Source: Bradyrhizobium commune (GTDB lineage: Bacteria > Pseudomonadota > Alphaproteobacteria > Rhizobiales > Xanthobacteraceae). Taken from it: DNA of 64,000 nt. Shown piece after piece: positions 25,324 to 33,582 of this stretch (within the stretch, counting starts at the first letter, position 1; the number at the start of each line of letters is the position of its first letter). Position numbers and translations under genes: made by a program. The stretch spans positions 4,836,001-4,900,000 of the forward strand of contig NZ_CP061379.1 in NCBI RefSeq assembly GCF_015624505.1, written 5' to 3'. The notes under the pieces were generated by a model. It did not search any database, had not been told where the DNA came from, and saw nothing but the letters and a program-made list of their open reading frames with translations.

Positions 25324-26232
25324 TCATGCGCTCGCCCGCGATAAGGATGCCGGCCACGCCAATTCGAACCGCTTGACCAGCGCAAGCGCGGCCGCATCCT
25401 GCGCCGCCGGCAGCGGCAGCCGCGGCGGGCGTGGATTGCCGACCGAAAAACCCATATGGCCGAGCAGCGCCTTGCTGCCGGCGACATAGGCCTGGCCGCC
25501 GACGAATTCGATCACCGGCAGATATTTCAGGTAGAGCTCGCGCGCCTCCTTGATCGCACCGTCATCGGCGACGAGACTGAAGATGCGCGCCATCTGCGAC
25601 GGCACCACATTGGAGGCGACTGCCACCCAACCCTGCGCGCCTTCCACGAAGGATTCGAAGCCGAGGATGCCGCCAAACACGGTCAGCCTGTCACCGCAGA
25701 GGCGGATGATGTCGCGCACCCGCGTCACCTCCAGCGTCGACTCCTTGATATAGAGACAGTTGTCGATCTCGGCGAGGCGCGCCACGAGCTGCGGCTTGAG
25801 ATCAACATTGGCGGTGGCCGGATTGTTGTAGACCATGATCGGCAGCGAGATCGCCTCCGCCACCGTCTTGTAATGGTGGACGAGCTCGTCGTCGGTCGGC
25901 GTCGAGTAGAACGGCGGAATGATCATCACGCCATCCGCGCCTAGTTTTTCGGCACGACGGCTGAGGCGCACGACCTCGCGCGTATCCTCCGCGCCGGTGC
26001 CGATCAGCACCGGCACGCGACCTGCGGCCTGGCTGATAACGACGTCGGCAACCAGCGCCTTCTCGTCGTCATCGAGCGACAGGAATTCGCCGGTCGAGCC
26101 GAGCGGAATCAGTCCATGGATGCCTTCCGCGATCTGCCAATCGACGAACGCCCGCAGCGATGCGACATCGACGTCGCCGGCCGGCGTAAACGGGGTGATC
26201 ATGACGGTGTAGGTGCCACGGAACGTCTTCAT
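25324..26232 (-). CDS. DapA-like dihydrodipicolinate synthase/N-acetylneuraminate lyase family protein (canonical loop)
   Basis: A 302-residue TIM-barrel protein with the complete canonical site: GSTGE at residues 45-49, Y135 in VYNNP and K163 in YIKEST. It may be a catabolic 2-keto acid aldolase/dehydratase (for example of the 4-hydroxy-2-oxoglutarate or KDG types) rather than the lysine enzyme, because it is divergent from a LacI-type regulator gene and the intervening 187 bp holds two LacI-type palindromes. It is not obviously cotranscribed with anything: the convergent LysR gene ends 5 bp away. Confidence 0.9.
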   Translation of the reverse strand: MKTFRGTYTVMITPFTPAGDVDVASLRAFVDWQIAEGIHGLIPLGSTGEFLSLDDDEKALVADVVISQAAGRVPVLIGTGAEDTREVVRLSRRAEKLGADGVMIIPPFYSTPTDDELVHHYKTVAEAISLPIMVYNNPATANVDLKPQLVARLAEIDNCLYIKESTLEVTRVRDIIRLCGDRLTVFGGILGFESFVEGAQGWVAVASNVVPSQMARIFSLVADDGAIKEARELYLKYLPVIEFVGGQAYVAGSKALLGHMGFSVGNPRPPRLPLPAAQDAAALALVKRFELAWPASLSRASA

Positions 26233-26302
26233 CGGGGAGCTGCCGGATCATCGAGCGAGGCCACGGGACGGCGATACCTTGCGGAATATCCGCAGGATTT
26301 AT

Positions 26303-26314
26303 GCAATCGATTGC
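26303..26314. promoter_or_regulatory. LacI-family operator 1 (perfect 12-bp palindrome)
   Basis: GCAATCGATTGC is a perfect palindrome with the central CG typical of LacI/GalR sites. It lies 71 bp upstream of the DapA-like start (26232) and 106 bp upstream of the LacI-type start (26420). The half-site GCAA matches that of operator 2. Confidence 0.7.
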
Positions 26315-26387
26315 GCAACTGGCTCAGCATTGAGCAACACCATCCATTTTTTGGGCTTGATCCCCGCGGATTTGGCCCATAAATTTT

Positions 26388-26403
26388 CTGCAATCGTTTG
26401 CAG
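26388..26403. promoter_or_regulatory. LacI-family operator 2 (16-bp near-perfect palindrome)
   Basis: CTGCAATCGTTTGCAG has identical 6-bp arms (CTGCAA/TTGCAG) and a central CG with one mismatched pair. It ends 16 bp before the LacI-type start codon, a position suited to autorepression. It shares the TGCAATCG half with operator 1, whose centre is 87 bp away, a spacing that would allow looping. Confidence 0.7.
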
Positions 26404-26419
26404 TTTATCGGCAGGTTTG

Positions 26420-27511
26420 ATGAGCGTCACGCTCAAAGATGTGGCACAGGCGGCCCGTGTTTCGGTCAGCACTGCTTCCCGAGCACTGACCGGGACGGGC
26501 CTGACCAGCGAGCGCACGCAGCAGCGCTTGACGCGCATTGCGCGCGAGCTCGGCTATCGGCCGAACCCGATCGCGCGCGGCTTGAAGACCGGGCAGTCGC
26601 GGCTGGTCGCGCTGCTCGTGCACAATCTCACCAACGCCTCGTTCCAGGTGATGGCCGAAGTGGTGCAGGCGCGCCTCAAGGCGCTGGGTTATCAAATGCT
26701 TCTGTGCATCGGCGGCGACGATGCCCAGCAGGAGAGCGACACGCTCACCACGCTGGTCGACCACCGCATCGACGGGCTGATCGTGGTGCCCACCGGCAAG
26801 AACGGCGCGCAGCTCGAGACGCTCGCCAAGGACGTCCCGATCGTCTGCCTGGTGCGGCGCGATGACGCAACCGACCTCGAGACCGTGCTCGCCGACGATC
26901 CGCAAGGCGCCTATCTCGGCACCCGCCATCTGATCGAACTCGGCCACAAGCGCATCGGGCTGATCGTCGGCCGCAGGGACACGACATCCGGCCGCGAGCG
27001 TTTGTCCGGCTACATCCGCGCTTTGCGCGAGTCGGACATCCCCGTTGACGACACGTTGATTCACGCCGGCCATTTCGTGCCCGAGACCGGCGCGACCTGC
27101 TGCCGCGCCCTGCTCGATCTCCCGCGCCCGCCCAGCGCGATCTTCGTCGCCAATCACGAGGCAACGCTCGGCGTGCTGCGGGTGACGGCGGAGCGGAACA
27201 TCGCGATCCCCAATGATCTGTCGCTGCTCTGCTACGAGGACATGCCGTGGTTCGAATGGCATCGCCCGGCGATTAGCATCGTCGACAACGGCGCGCGCGA
27301 TCTCGCCAATCTCGCCGTCGACCGGCTGCTGCATCGCATGGACGCGAAGGGCAATGGTAATGATGGCGTGCGCGAATATCGTGTCGGCGCCCGGCTGGTG
27401 CAGCGCGATTCCTGTCGCCGGTTCGACGCTGCGAAGTCCGCGAAATCCAAATCTCCCCCGTCCAAATCGTCTGCGGCCAAGTCGCCTGCGACGAAGCCCG
27501 CGAAGGTCTGA
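26420..27511 (+). CDS. LacI family transcriptional regulator
   Basis: A 363-residue regulator. The start at 26420 gives MSVTLKDVAQAARVSVSTAS; the helix-turn-helix and hinge helix (residues 1-60, ending YRPNPIARGLKTG) are followed by a sugar-binding-like effector domain (LVALLVHNLTNASFQVMAEV). The open frame further upstream crosses the operator palindromes and is rejected. The C-terminus is a low-complexity K/S/P/A tail (SKSPPSKSSAAKSPATKPAK). It heads the rightward tautomerase/ACAD/CoA-transferase/MaoC/SBP unit and is divergent from a DapA-like gene; both sides probably answer to it. Confidence 0.95.
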   Translation: MSVTLKDVAQAARVSVSTASRALTGTGLTSERTQQRLTRIARELGYRPNPIARGLKTGQSRLVALLVHNLTNASFQVMAEVVQARLKALGYQMLLCIGGDDAQQESDTLTTLVDHRIDGLIVVPTGKNGAQLETLAKDVPIVCLVRRDDATDLETVLADDPQGAYLGTRHLIELGHKRIGLIVGRRDTTSGRERLSGYIRALRESDIPVDDTLIHAGHFVPETGATCCRALLDLPRPPSAIFVANHEATLGVLRVTAERNIAIPNDLSLLCYEDMPWFEWHRPAISIVDNGARDLANLAVDRLLHRMDAKGNGNDGVREYRVGARLVQRDSCRRFDAAKSAKSKSPPSKSSAAKSPATKPAKV

Positions 27512-27514
27512 TCA

Positions 27515-27883
27515 ATGCCCTATGTCGAAGTGCTCGCCCCGCAGGTTCCGCCCCAGCGCAAGGCCGCGCTGGCGCGGTCCGTCACCGACGGCCTGATGTC
27601 GGCCTTCGGCGTCACCGCGGATACGATCACGCTCTACTTCCTCCCCATTGCGCCGGAGGACTACGCCCATGCCGGCACGTTCGGCGCACAGGACACAGGC
27701 ATGCGGATCCTGCTCAAGGTGCACGCCTTCCGCCGCACCGAGGCCGAGCGCCGCGCCGCCGCCATCGCCCTGACCCGCGGCGTGTGCAGCGCTTACGGCG
27801 TATCCGGTGACGATGTCGCGGTCTACTTCCTCGATCGCGACAAGAGCGAAGTGTCCCACAATTCCAAGCTCGCCAGCGACTGA
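27515..27883 (+). CDS. Tautomerase-superfamily protein with two tandem 4-OT-like halves
   Basis: A 122-residue protein beginning Met-Pro (MPYVEVLAP), which after Met removal gives the catalytic N-terminal Pro-1 of the superfamily. The length is twice that of 4-oxalocrotonate tautomerase (about 62), and two beta-alpha-beta units are visible: PYVEVLAPQVPPQRKAALAR with VTADTITLYFLP, then MRILLKVHAFRRTEAERRAA with VSGDDVAVYFLD. The second half starts at about residue 64 without a proline. Fused forms in this superfamily include cis-CaaD and malonate semialdehyde decarboxylase. It lies 3 bp after the LacI-type gene and 15 bp before an acyl-CoA dehydrogenase gene. Confidence 0.85.
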   Translation: MPYVEVLAPQVPPQRKAALARSVTDGLMSAFGVTADTITLYFLPIAPEDYAHAGTFGAQDTGMRILLKVHAFRRTEAERRAAAIALTRGVCSAYGVSGDDVAVYFLDRDKSEVSHNSKLASD

Positions 27884-27898
27884 CGGGAGCCTCACGCC

Positions 27899-29041
27899 AT
27901 GGACCGCTTTTACAGCCAAGACCAGAAAGCCCTGCGCGAGACCGCCCGCCGCTTTGCGGAGGCCGAGATCCTGCCGCGCGCGGCGACCATCGACCGCGAG
28001 GACCGCTTCGATCGCGCGCTCTACCAGGGCATGGCCGATCTCGGCCTGTTCGGCATCTGCCTGCGCGAGGGCGCGGGCGGCGCCGGGCTCGATGCGGTCG
28101 CGGCCTGCATCGCGATGGAGGAGCTGGCGCGCTGCTCAGGCGCGGTCGCCAATGCCTTCGCAATTCCGGTCGAAGCGGTGTTGTTCTTTGACCACCACGG
28201 CACCGATGCGCACAAGGCGCTGATCCCGAAAATCCTGAGCGGCGACATCATTCCGGCCACCGCCGTGTCCGAGCCCGATCACGGCTCCGACGTTGCGGGC
28301 ATCCGCACCAATGCCGTCCGTGACGGCAATGGCTGGCGGCTCAACGGCACCAAGGCCTGGGTGACGCTCGGCGGCGTCGCCGACCGCATCATGGTGTTCG
28401 CGCGCACCGGCGCGGATGCCGGCCATCGCGCCATTTCCTGTCTTCTCGTCGACGGCGCCCTGCCCGGCATCGCGCGCGGCAAGAACGAGGAGCTGCTCGG
28501 CATGCACGGCCTCGACGACTGCCAGATCACCTTCTCGGACGTGCAGCTGCCGGCCGACAGCGTGATGGGGCCGGAGAACCAGGCCTTCAAGATGGCCATG
28601 AGCAATTTCAACTTCAGCCGGCTGATGATGGCCTCGATGGCACTCGGCATGGCGCAGGCCGCATTCGAGGATGCCACCGCCTACGCAAAGGACCGCAAGC
28701 AGTTCGGCCAGGCCATCATCGGCTTCCAGGCCGTCCAGTTCATGCTCGCGGACATGTCGACCGACATCGCCGCCGCGCGCCTCCTGATCCATCACGCCGC
28801 GCGTCTGCACGATGCCGGCGAGCCGATCGCCAAGGAGGCGGCGCAGGCAAAGCTGTTCACGACCGACATGGCGATGAAGCACGTCTCCAACGCGCTCCAG
28901 ATCCACGGCGGCAACGGCTATTCGCGCGAGTACCGTATCGAGCGGCTGTTCCGCGACGTCCGCCTCGCCCAGATCTACGAGGGCACCAACCAGATCCAGC
29001 GGCTGATCATCGCCCGCCAGGTCGAGAAGGAGGCCGCGTGA
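27899..29041 (+). CDS. Acyl-CoA dehydrogenase
   Basis: A 380-residue FAD acyl-CoA dehydrogenase. Visible are ATAVSEPDHGSDVAGIRTNA, RLNGTKAWVTLGGVADRIMV, LQIHGGNGYSREYRIERLFR and the base motif IYEGTNQIQR with Glu (about residue 361). It differs from the ACAD at 21873, which has Asp there. The gene is in the rightward operon after the tautomerase gene and before a class I CoA-transferase gene (16 bp gap). The predicted role is alpha,beta-desaturation of the CoA ester made by that transferase, feeding the MaoC hydratase at 30651. Confidence 0.95.
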   Translation: MDRFYSQDQKALRETARRFAEAEILPRAATIDREDRFDRALYQGMADLGLFGICLREGAGGAGLDAVAACIAMEELARCSGAVANAFAIPVEAVLFFDHHGTDAHKALIPKILSGDIIPATAVSEPDHGSDVAGIRTNAVRDGNGWRLNGTKAWVTLGGVADRIMVFARTGADAGHRAISCLLVDGALPGIARGKNEELLGMHGLDDCQITFSDVQLPADSVMGPENQAFKMAMSNFNFSRLMMASMALGMAQAAFEDATAYAKDRKQFGQAIIGFQAVQFMLADMSTDIAAARLLIHHAARLHDAGEPIAKEAAQAKLFTTDMAMKHVSNALQIHGGNGYSREYRIERLFRDVRLAQIYEGTNQIQRLIIARQVEKEAA

Positions 29042-29057
29042 TGGGACGCGTGCAGTC

Positions 29058-30641
29058 ATGCTGAGCATCATCACCGCAGCAGAGGCCGCAGGCCTCATCC
29101 GCGACGCCGACACGCTGATCGTCGGCGGCAATGGCGGCACGGGCGCCGCCGAAGCCATCCTCGATGCACTGGAGCAGCGCTTCCTCGGCGGTCAGGGCCC
29201 GCACAATCTGACGCTGATCAACATCACCGGCGTCGGCGCGGTGACCGAGAAGGGCCTCTGTCATCTCGCCCATGAAGGCATGATCGCACGCGTGATCGGC
29301 GGCAATTTCGGCTTGCAAGTGCCGTTCATGCGCCTCGTCCGTGACGAGCTGATCGACGCCTACAATTTCCCGCAAGGGGTGATGAGCCAGCTCTGCCGCG
29401 CGATGGCGGCGAAGCATCCGGGCGTGCTCACCCATGTCGGCCTCAACACCTATATGGACCCGCGCCAGGACGGCGGCCGCATGAACACGCGCACCACCGC
29501 GCCGCTGGTCGATCTGCTCGAGCTGCACGGCCAGTCCTGGCTGCTCTACCGCGTTCCTGCCCCGCCCGATGTTGCCATCATTCGCGGCACCTCCGCGGAT
29601 GAGGACGGCTATATCAGCATGGAGCACGAGGGCACGACGCGCGAGGATCTCTCGATCGCGCAGGCTGTGCACAATGCCGGCGGCACCGTGATCTGCCAGG
29701 TCAAGCGAATCGTCAAACGCGGCTCGATCCATCCGCAGATGGTGAAGATCCCGGGCTTCCTGATCGATCATGTCGTGCTCGAGCCCGATCAGATGCAGAC
29801 CTACGGAACGGTCTACGACCCCGCGCGCTGCGGCGAGACGCGCGTGCCGGTGGCCATGATCACGCCGGATCCGCTGACCGAGCGGCGCGTGATCGCCCGC
29901 CGCGCCGCTTTCGAGCTGCGCCCGCGCGACGTGGTCAATCTCGGCGTCGGCATCTCCGCGATGATCCCCAATGTCGCCGCCGAGGAAGGCATCTCCGACC
30001 TGATCACGCTGACGGTGGAATCCGGCGTGGTCGGCGGCGTGCCCGGTCATGCTCGCGAGTTCGGCACCGCGATCAATCCGCGCGTCATCCTCGACCAGGC
30101 CTATCAGTTCGATTTTTACGACGGCGGCGGATTGTCATGCGCCTTCCTCTCCTTCGCGGAGGTCGACGAGGCCGGCAACGTCAACGTCACCCGCTTCGGC
30201 GACCGCCGCGACGGCTCCGGCGGCTTCATCGACATCACGCAAAACGCCAAGCGGCTGATCTTCAGCGGCACCATGACCGGCGGCAAGTTCGACATCGGTG
30301 TCGAGAACGGCCGCCTCGCGATCCGGCGCGATGGCGCCTTCCGCAAATTCGTAGCCCAGGTCGGCCAGATCAGCTTCAGCGCGTCGCTCGCCGCGCAGCG
30401 CGGCCAGCACGTCAGCTACATCACCGAGCGCGCCGTGTTCGAGCTCGAGAACGGCAGCGTGACGCTGACCGAGATCGCACCGGGCGCTCGCCTCGAGGAG
30501 GACATCCTCGCCCATATGGGCTTCCGCCCGCGCATCAGCCCGCAGCTGCGGGATATGGACCCGCGCATCTTCCGTTCCGGGCCGATGGGGATCGCACAGA
30601 GCTTCAAGGCGCTGCCGGCACGGTCACGCAAGGTCGCCTGA
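29058..30641 (+). CDS. Class I (acetoacetate/propionate-type) CoA-transferase, fused subunits
   Basis: A 527-residue fused alpha-beta CoA-transferase of the YdiF/propionate CoA-transferase type. The N-terminal half has the CoA-binding glycine loop VGGNGGTGAAEAILDAL, and the second half carries the catalytic glutamate in LTVESGVVGGVPGH. Later blocks include DFYDGGGLSCAFLSFAEVD. It forms a glutamyl-CoA intermediate to move CoA between short-chain acids. It lies 16 bp after the acyl-CoA dehydrogenase gene and 9 bp before a MaoC gene, which makes activation, oxidation and hydration one cassette. Confidence 0.94.
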   Translation: MLSIITAAEAAGLIRDADTLIVGGNGGTGAAEAILDALEQRFLGGQGPHNLTLINITGVGAVTEKGLCHLAHEGMIARVIGGNFGLQVPFMRLVRDELIDAYNFPQGVMSQLCRAMAAKHPGVLTHVGLNTYMDPRQDGGRMNTRTTAPLVDLLELHGQSWLLYRVPAPPDVAIIRGTSADEDGYISMEHEGTTREDLSIAQAVHNAGGTVICQVKRIVKRGSIHPQMVKIPGFLIDHVVLEPDQMQTYGTVYDPARCGETRVPVAMITPDPLTERRVIARRAAFELRPRDVVNLGVGISAMIPNVAAEEGISDLITLTVESGVVGGVPGHAREFGTAINPRVILDQAYQFDFYDGGGLSCAFLSFAEVDEAGNVNVTRFGDRRDGSGGFIDITQNAKRLIFSGTMTGGKFDIGVENGRLAIRRDGAFRKFVAQVGQISFSASLAAQRGQHVSYITERAVFELENGSVTLTEIAPGARLEEDILAHMGFRPRISPQLRDMDPRIFRSGPMGIAQSFKALPARSRKVA

Positions 30642-30650
30642 GGGATCCCT

Positions 30651-31139
30651 ATGGACACGAGCGCACCGATCAATCTCCGCTATGAGGACATCGCGCTCGG
30701 CGCGGAGTTCGAGACCGCCGTGCACACCGTGACGGAGGCCGATATTGCGACCTTTGCCGACGTCACGCGCGACCATCACCCGCTTCATGTCGACGGCGCG
30801 TACGCGCGCTCGCGCGGCTTTCCGGCCGTGATCGGCCACGGCCTGTTCGGCCTGTCGCTGATGGAGGGACTGAAGTCCGAGCTGAAGCTGTACGAGGAGA
30901 CGTCCATCGCCTCGCTCGGCTGGGACGAGGTCAAGTTCAAGGGCCCCATCGTCGCCGGTGACAGCCTGCGGGTCCGCTTCCGCTTCGTCGAGAAGCGGCC
31001 GACCAAAAATCCCGAGCGCGGCATCGTCGTCGAGACGCTCGATCTCATCAACCAGCGCGACGAGGTGGTCACCGCTGCCCGCCACATCTCGCTGATTTTG
31101 ACCCGGCAGGCCGATCAAGGCATGCCGCTTGCTACATGA
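30651..31139 (+). CDS. MaoC-like (R)-enoyl-CoA hydratase
   Basis: A 162-residue hotdog protein with the intact dyad in DVTRDHHPLHVDGAYA and the family segment FPAVIGHGLFGLSLMEGL. Unlike the pair at 21020/21455, it is complete alone and may form a homodimer. It closes the tautomerase-ACAD-CoA-transferase-MaoC cassette; an ABC binding-protein gene follows after 66 bp. Confidence 0.93.
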   Translation: MDTSAPINLRYEDIALGAEFETAVHTVTEADIATFADVTRDHHPLHVDGAYARSRGFPAVIGHGLFGLSLMEGLKSELKLYEETSIASLGWDEVKFKGPIVAGDSLRVRFRFVEKRPTKNPERGIVVETLDLINQRDEVVTAARHISLILTRQADQGMPLAT

Positions 31140-31205
31140 CACGACAACACGAGAAGACGTCGGACCGGAGACGGCTGCCACCCACGATTTGACAGGAGTA
31201 CTTTG

Positions 31206-32042
31206 ATGCGATTTCCAAAAACCTTCTCCGCTTTCGCTGTTCTGATCGGCCTGTCGCAGGCGGCCGCCGCCCAGACCTGCACGCCAAAGGTGCCGGCGTC
31301 GAGCCTGATCGAGGCGCCGAAATGGCAGATGTCGATCAACCCGACGCTGCCGCCGCAGCAATTCGTCGACGACAAGGGCGAGCTGCAGGGCCTCAATGTC
31401 GAGCTCGCCCGCGAGATCGCCAAGCGCATCTGCGTCGAGCCGGTGTTCCTGCGCATGGACTTTCCGCCGATGATCCCGGCGCTGCGCTCCGGCCGTTTCG
31501 ACGCCATCAACACCGGCCTGTTCTGGACCGAGGAGCGCTCGAAAATGCTCTACCTCGTGCCGTATGCGCAGCAGGCAATCAGCATCTACACCGACCCCGC
31601 CTCCAGCCTGAAGCTGGAGAAGTTCGAGGATCTCGCCGGCCGCGTCGTCGGCGTCGAATCGGCGACCTACACCGAGCGCAAGGCACGCGAGTTCAGCGCC
31701 GCGATGGAGGCCAAGGGCCTGAAGCCGATCGATCTGCGCACCTTCACCACCGTCACCGCGACCTCGGCGGCGCTGCGCGCCGGCCAGCTCGAAGCCGCGC
31801 TCAACATCAACGAGACCGCGAACTCGCTCGAGCAGAAGGGCATCGCAAAGATCTGGGTGCGCGACATCGCCGGCACCGACATCACATTTGCCTTTCGTGA
31901 CAAGCTGCTCGCACAAGCTTTCGCCGACGCGCTGACTGCGGCCCGCGCCGACGGCACCTATGACAGACTGTTCGACAAGTTCGGCATGACCAAGCTGAAG
32001 ACGACGACGTTTGCCATTCGTGGCGAGGGGCCGACGAACTAA
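31206..32042 (+). CDS. Orphan ABC substrate-binding protein, family 3 (paralogue of 18800-19636)
   Basis: A 278-residue secreted protein with signal peptide MRFPKTFSAFAVLIGLSQAA (AAAQ cleavage). It shares long identities with the binding protein at 18800-19636, including INPT, PPQQFVD, LQGLNVELA, MDFP and FWTEERSK, and has the same length. No permease or ATPase gene of that type is adjacent, so it probably docks with the permease at 18055-18780. AGGAG about 10 bp upstream supports the ATG at 31206 (a TTG precedes it). A hairpin at 32062-32113 follows and may end this rightward transcript. Confidence 0.93.
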   Translation: MRFPKTFSAFAVLIGLSQAAAAQTCTPKVPASSLIEAPKWQMSINPTLPPQQFVDDKGELQGLNVELAREIAKRICVEPVFLRMDFPPMIPALRSGRFDAINTGLFWTEERSKMLYLVPYAQQAISIYTDPASSLKLEKFEDLAGRVVGVESATYTERKAREFSAAMEAKGLKPIDLRTFTTVTATSAALRAGQLEAALNINETANSLEQKGIAKIWVRDIAGTDITFAFRDKLLAQAFADALTAARADGTYDRLFDKFGMTKLKTTTFAIRGEGPTN

Positions 32043-32061
32043 GGGGGCGTGCTCTGCTCTT

Positions 32062-32113
32062 GTGTCCCGGGCGCGCTGCAACGCTCTTGCGTTGCGGCGC
32101 AGAACCGGGACCC
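32062..32113. repeat. Palindromic intergenic element, possible bidirectional terminator
   Basis: A two-part hairpin: GTCCCGG at 32064-32070 pairs with CCGGGAC at 32105-32111, and GCAACG at 32078-32083 pairs with CGTTGC at 32090-32095. It lies between convergent genes (binding protein, stop 32042; hydantoinase, stop 32158). Elements of this appearance recur in Bradyrhizobium genomes. There is no T-run, so terminator function is uncertain. Confidence 0.6.
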
Positions 32114-32157
32114 AGACGGCGACACCGCACGCGGCGAGATGGCCGGGCGACGAGCCG

Positions 32158-33582
32158 TCACACCAGGCTCGACTTGCCGCGGCTCAGCACCTCACCGGCG
32201 CCCTTGTCGCCGACGATCCTGCCCTGCTCATACACCACCCGGCCGCGGGCAATGGTCGTCACCGGCCAGCCGGTGACGTCAAACCCCTCCCAGGGTGTGT
32301 AGTCGGCGCCGTGGTGCAAATCGGCCTGCTGAATGGTCTTCTTCAGCTTCGGATCCCACAGCACGATATCGGCATCGAAGCCGATTCCGATCGAGCCCTT
32401 GCGGGGATAGAGGCCGTAGATGCGCGCGTGGTTGGTCGCGGTCAGCTCGACGAACTTTTGCAAGCTGATGCGCCCCTTCGAGACGCCCTCGGAGAACAGG
32501 ATGGGCAACCGCGTCTCGACGCCAGGGATGCCGTTCGGGACCCAGCGGAACGAGGTGCGGGCATTCGGCGTCAGCTTGCCCTTGGGATCGTCATAGCGGA
32601 ACGGGCAATGGTCGGACGAGAAGGTCTGGAACACGCCTGACGTGATACCTTCCCAGATCGCCTGCTGGCTCTCGACATCGCGCGGCGGCGGCGAGCAGAC
32701 ATACTTGGCGCCGGTGATGTCCATGTTGAGGCCCTTCATGTCGTCGGCCGTCAGCGTGATGTATTGCGGGCAGGTCTCCGCATGCACCGGCAGGCCGCGC
32801 TGCTGGGCCCAGCGCACCTGCTCCATCGCCTCGCGCCCGGAGACGTGGACGATCATGATGGGAACGCCGATCACCTCGGCATGGCTGATGGCACGATGCG
32901 TCGCCTCGCGCTCGACGGCCTGGGGCCGCGAGGCGCCATGATAATAGGGCGCGAGGTGGCCTTCACGCTCGAGCTTCGCGGTGAGGAAGCGGATGGCGTC
33001 ATAGCCCTCGCAATGGACCATCACCAGCGCCTCCTCGCGGCGCGCGACCTCGAACACCTCGAGCAGCTGCCTGTCGCTCAGCACGAGGTCGTCATAGGTC
33101 ATGAACACCTTGAACGAGGTGTAGCCGTCCTTGACCAGGGCCGGCAGCTCCTGGCCGAGCACGACCGCGGTCGGATCGGAGATGATGAGGTGAAACGCCG
33201 TGTCGATGTAGCACTCACCTTCCGCGAGCTTGCGGTAGTTCTCGACACAGGTGCGCAGCGAAGTGCCCTTCTCCTGGAGCGCAAAGGGCAGCACCATGGT
33301 GTTGCCGCCGGCCGCCGCCGCGCGCGTCGCGGACGCAAAATCGTCGGCCATCACGACGTCCGGGCCGGAGGCCTGGGAGATGTGGACGTGGCTGTCGATG
33401 CCGCCCGGCAGCGCCAGCAGGCCCGTGGCGTCGATCTCGCGCGCGGCGCCCTCGATGCGATCGGCGATGCTGACGATGCGGCCGTCGCGAATGCCGATAT
33501 CGGCGGAAAACTCGTCGCTGGCCGTCACGATGGTGCCGCCGCGAATGGCGAGATCGAGCTGCGTCACAGAGGTCTCCGTCAC
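32158..33582 (-). CDS. Second dihydropyrimidinase/hydantoinase-like amidohydrolase
   Basis: A 474-residue cyclic amidase. The start is a GTG at 33582 overlapping the upstream racemase-fold gene stop as GTGA; an upstream in-frame ATG at 33666 would add 28 unrelated residues. Metal motif H65/H67 (DSHVHIS), carboxylated lysine K158 (SFKVFMTYD), Y163, then IMIVHVSGREA and SSDHCPFRYDD complete the active site. It is clearly different from the paralogue at 5419-6888, for example HISQASGP against HIEQLSAAG. It is coupled to an AMDase-like racemase-fold gene and a NitT/TauT importer, so it probably acts on a different cyclic amide. Confidence 0.92.
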   Translation of the reverse strand: MTETSVTQLDLAIRGGTIVTASDEFSADIGIRDGRIVSIADRIEGAAREIDATGLLALPGGIDSHVHISQASGPDVVMADDFASATRAAAAGGNTMVLPFALQEKGTSLRTCVENYRKLAEGECYIDTAFHLIISDPTAVVLGQELPALVKDGYTSFKVFMTYDDLVLSDRQLLEVFEVARREEALVMVHCEGYDAIRFLTAKLEREGHLAPYYHGASRPQAVEREATHRAISHAEVIGVPIMIVHVSGREAMEQVRWAQQRGLPVHAETCPQYITLTADDMKGLNMDITGAKYVCSPPPRDVESQQAIWEGITSGVFQTFSSDHCPFRYDDPKGKLTPNARTSFRWVPNGIPGVETRLPILFSEGVSKGRISLQKFVELTATNHARIYGLYPRKGSIGIGFDADIVLWDPKLKKTIQQADLHHGADYTPWEGFDVTGWPVTTIARGRVVYEQGRIVGDKGAGEVLSRGKSSLV

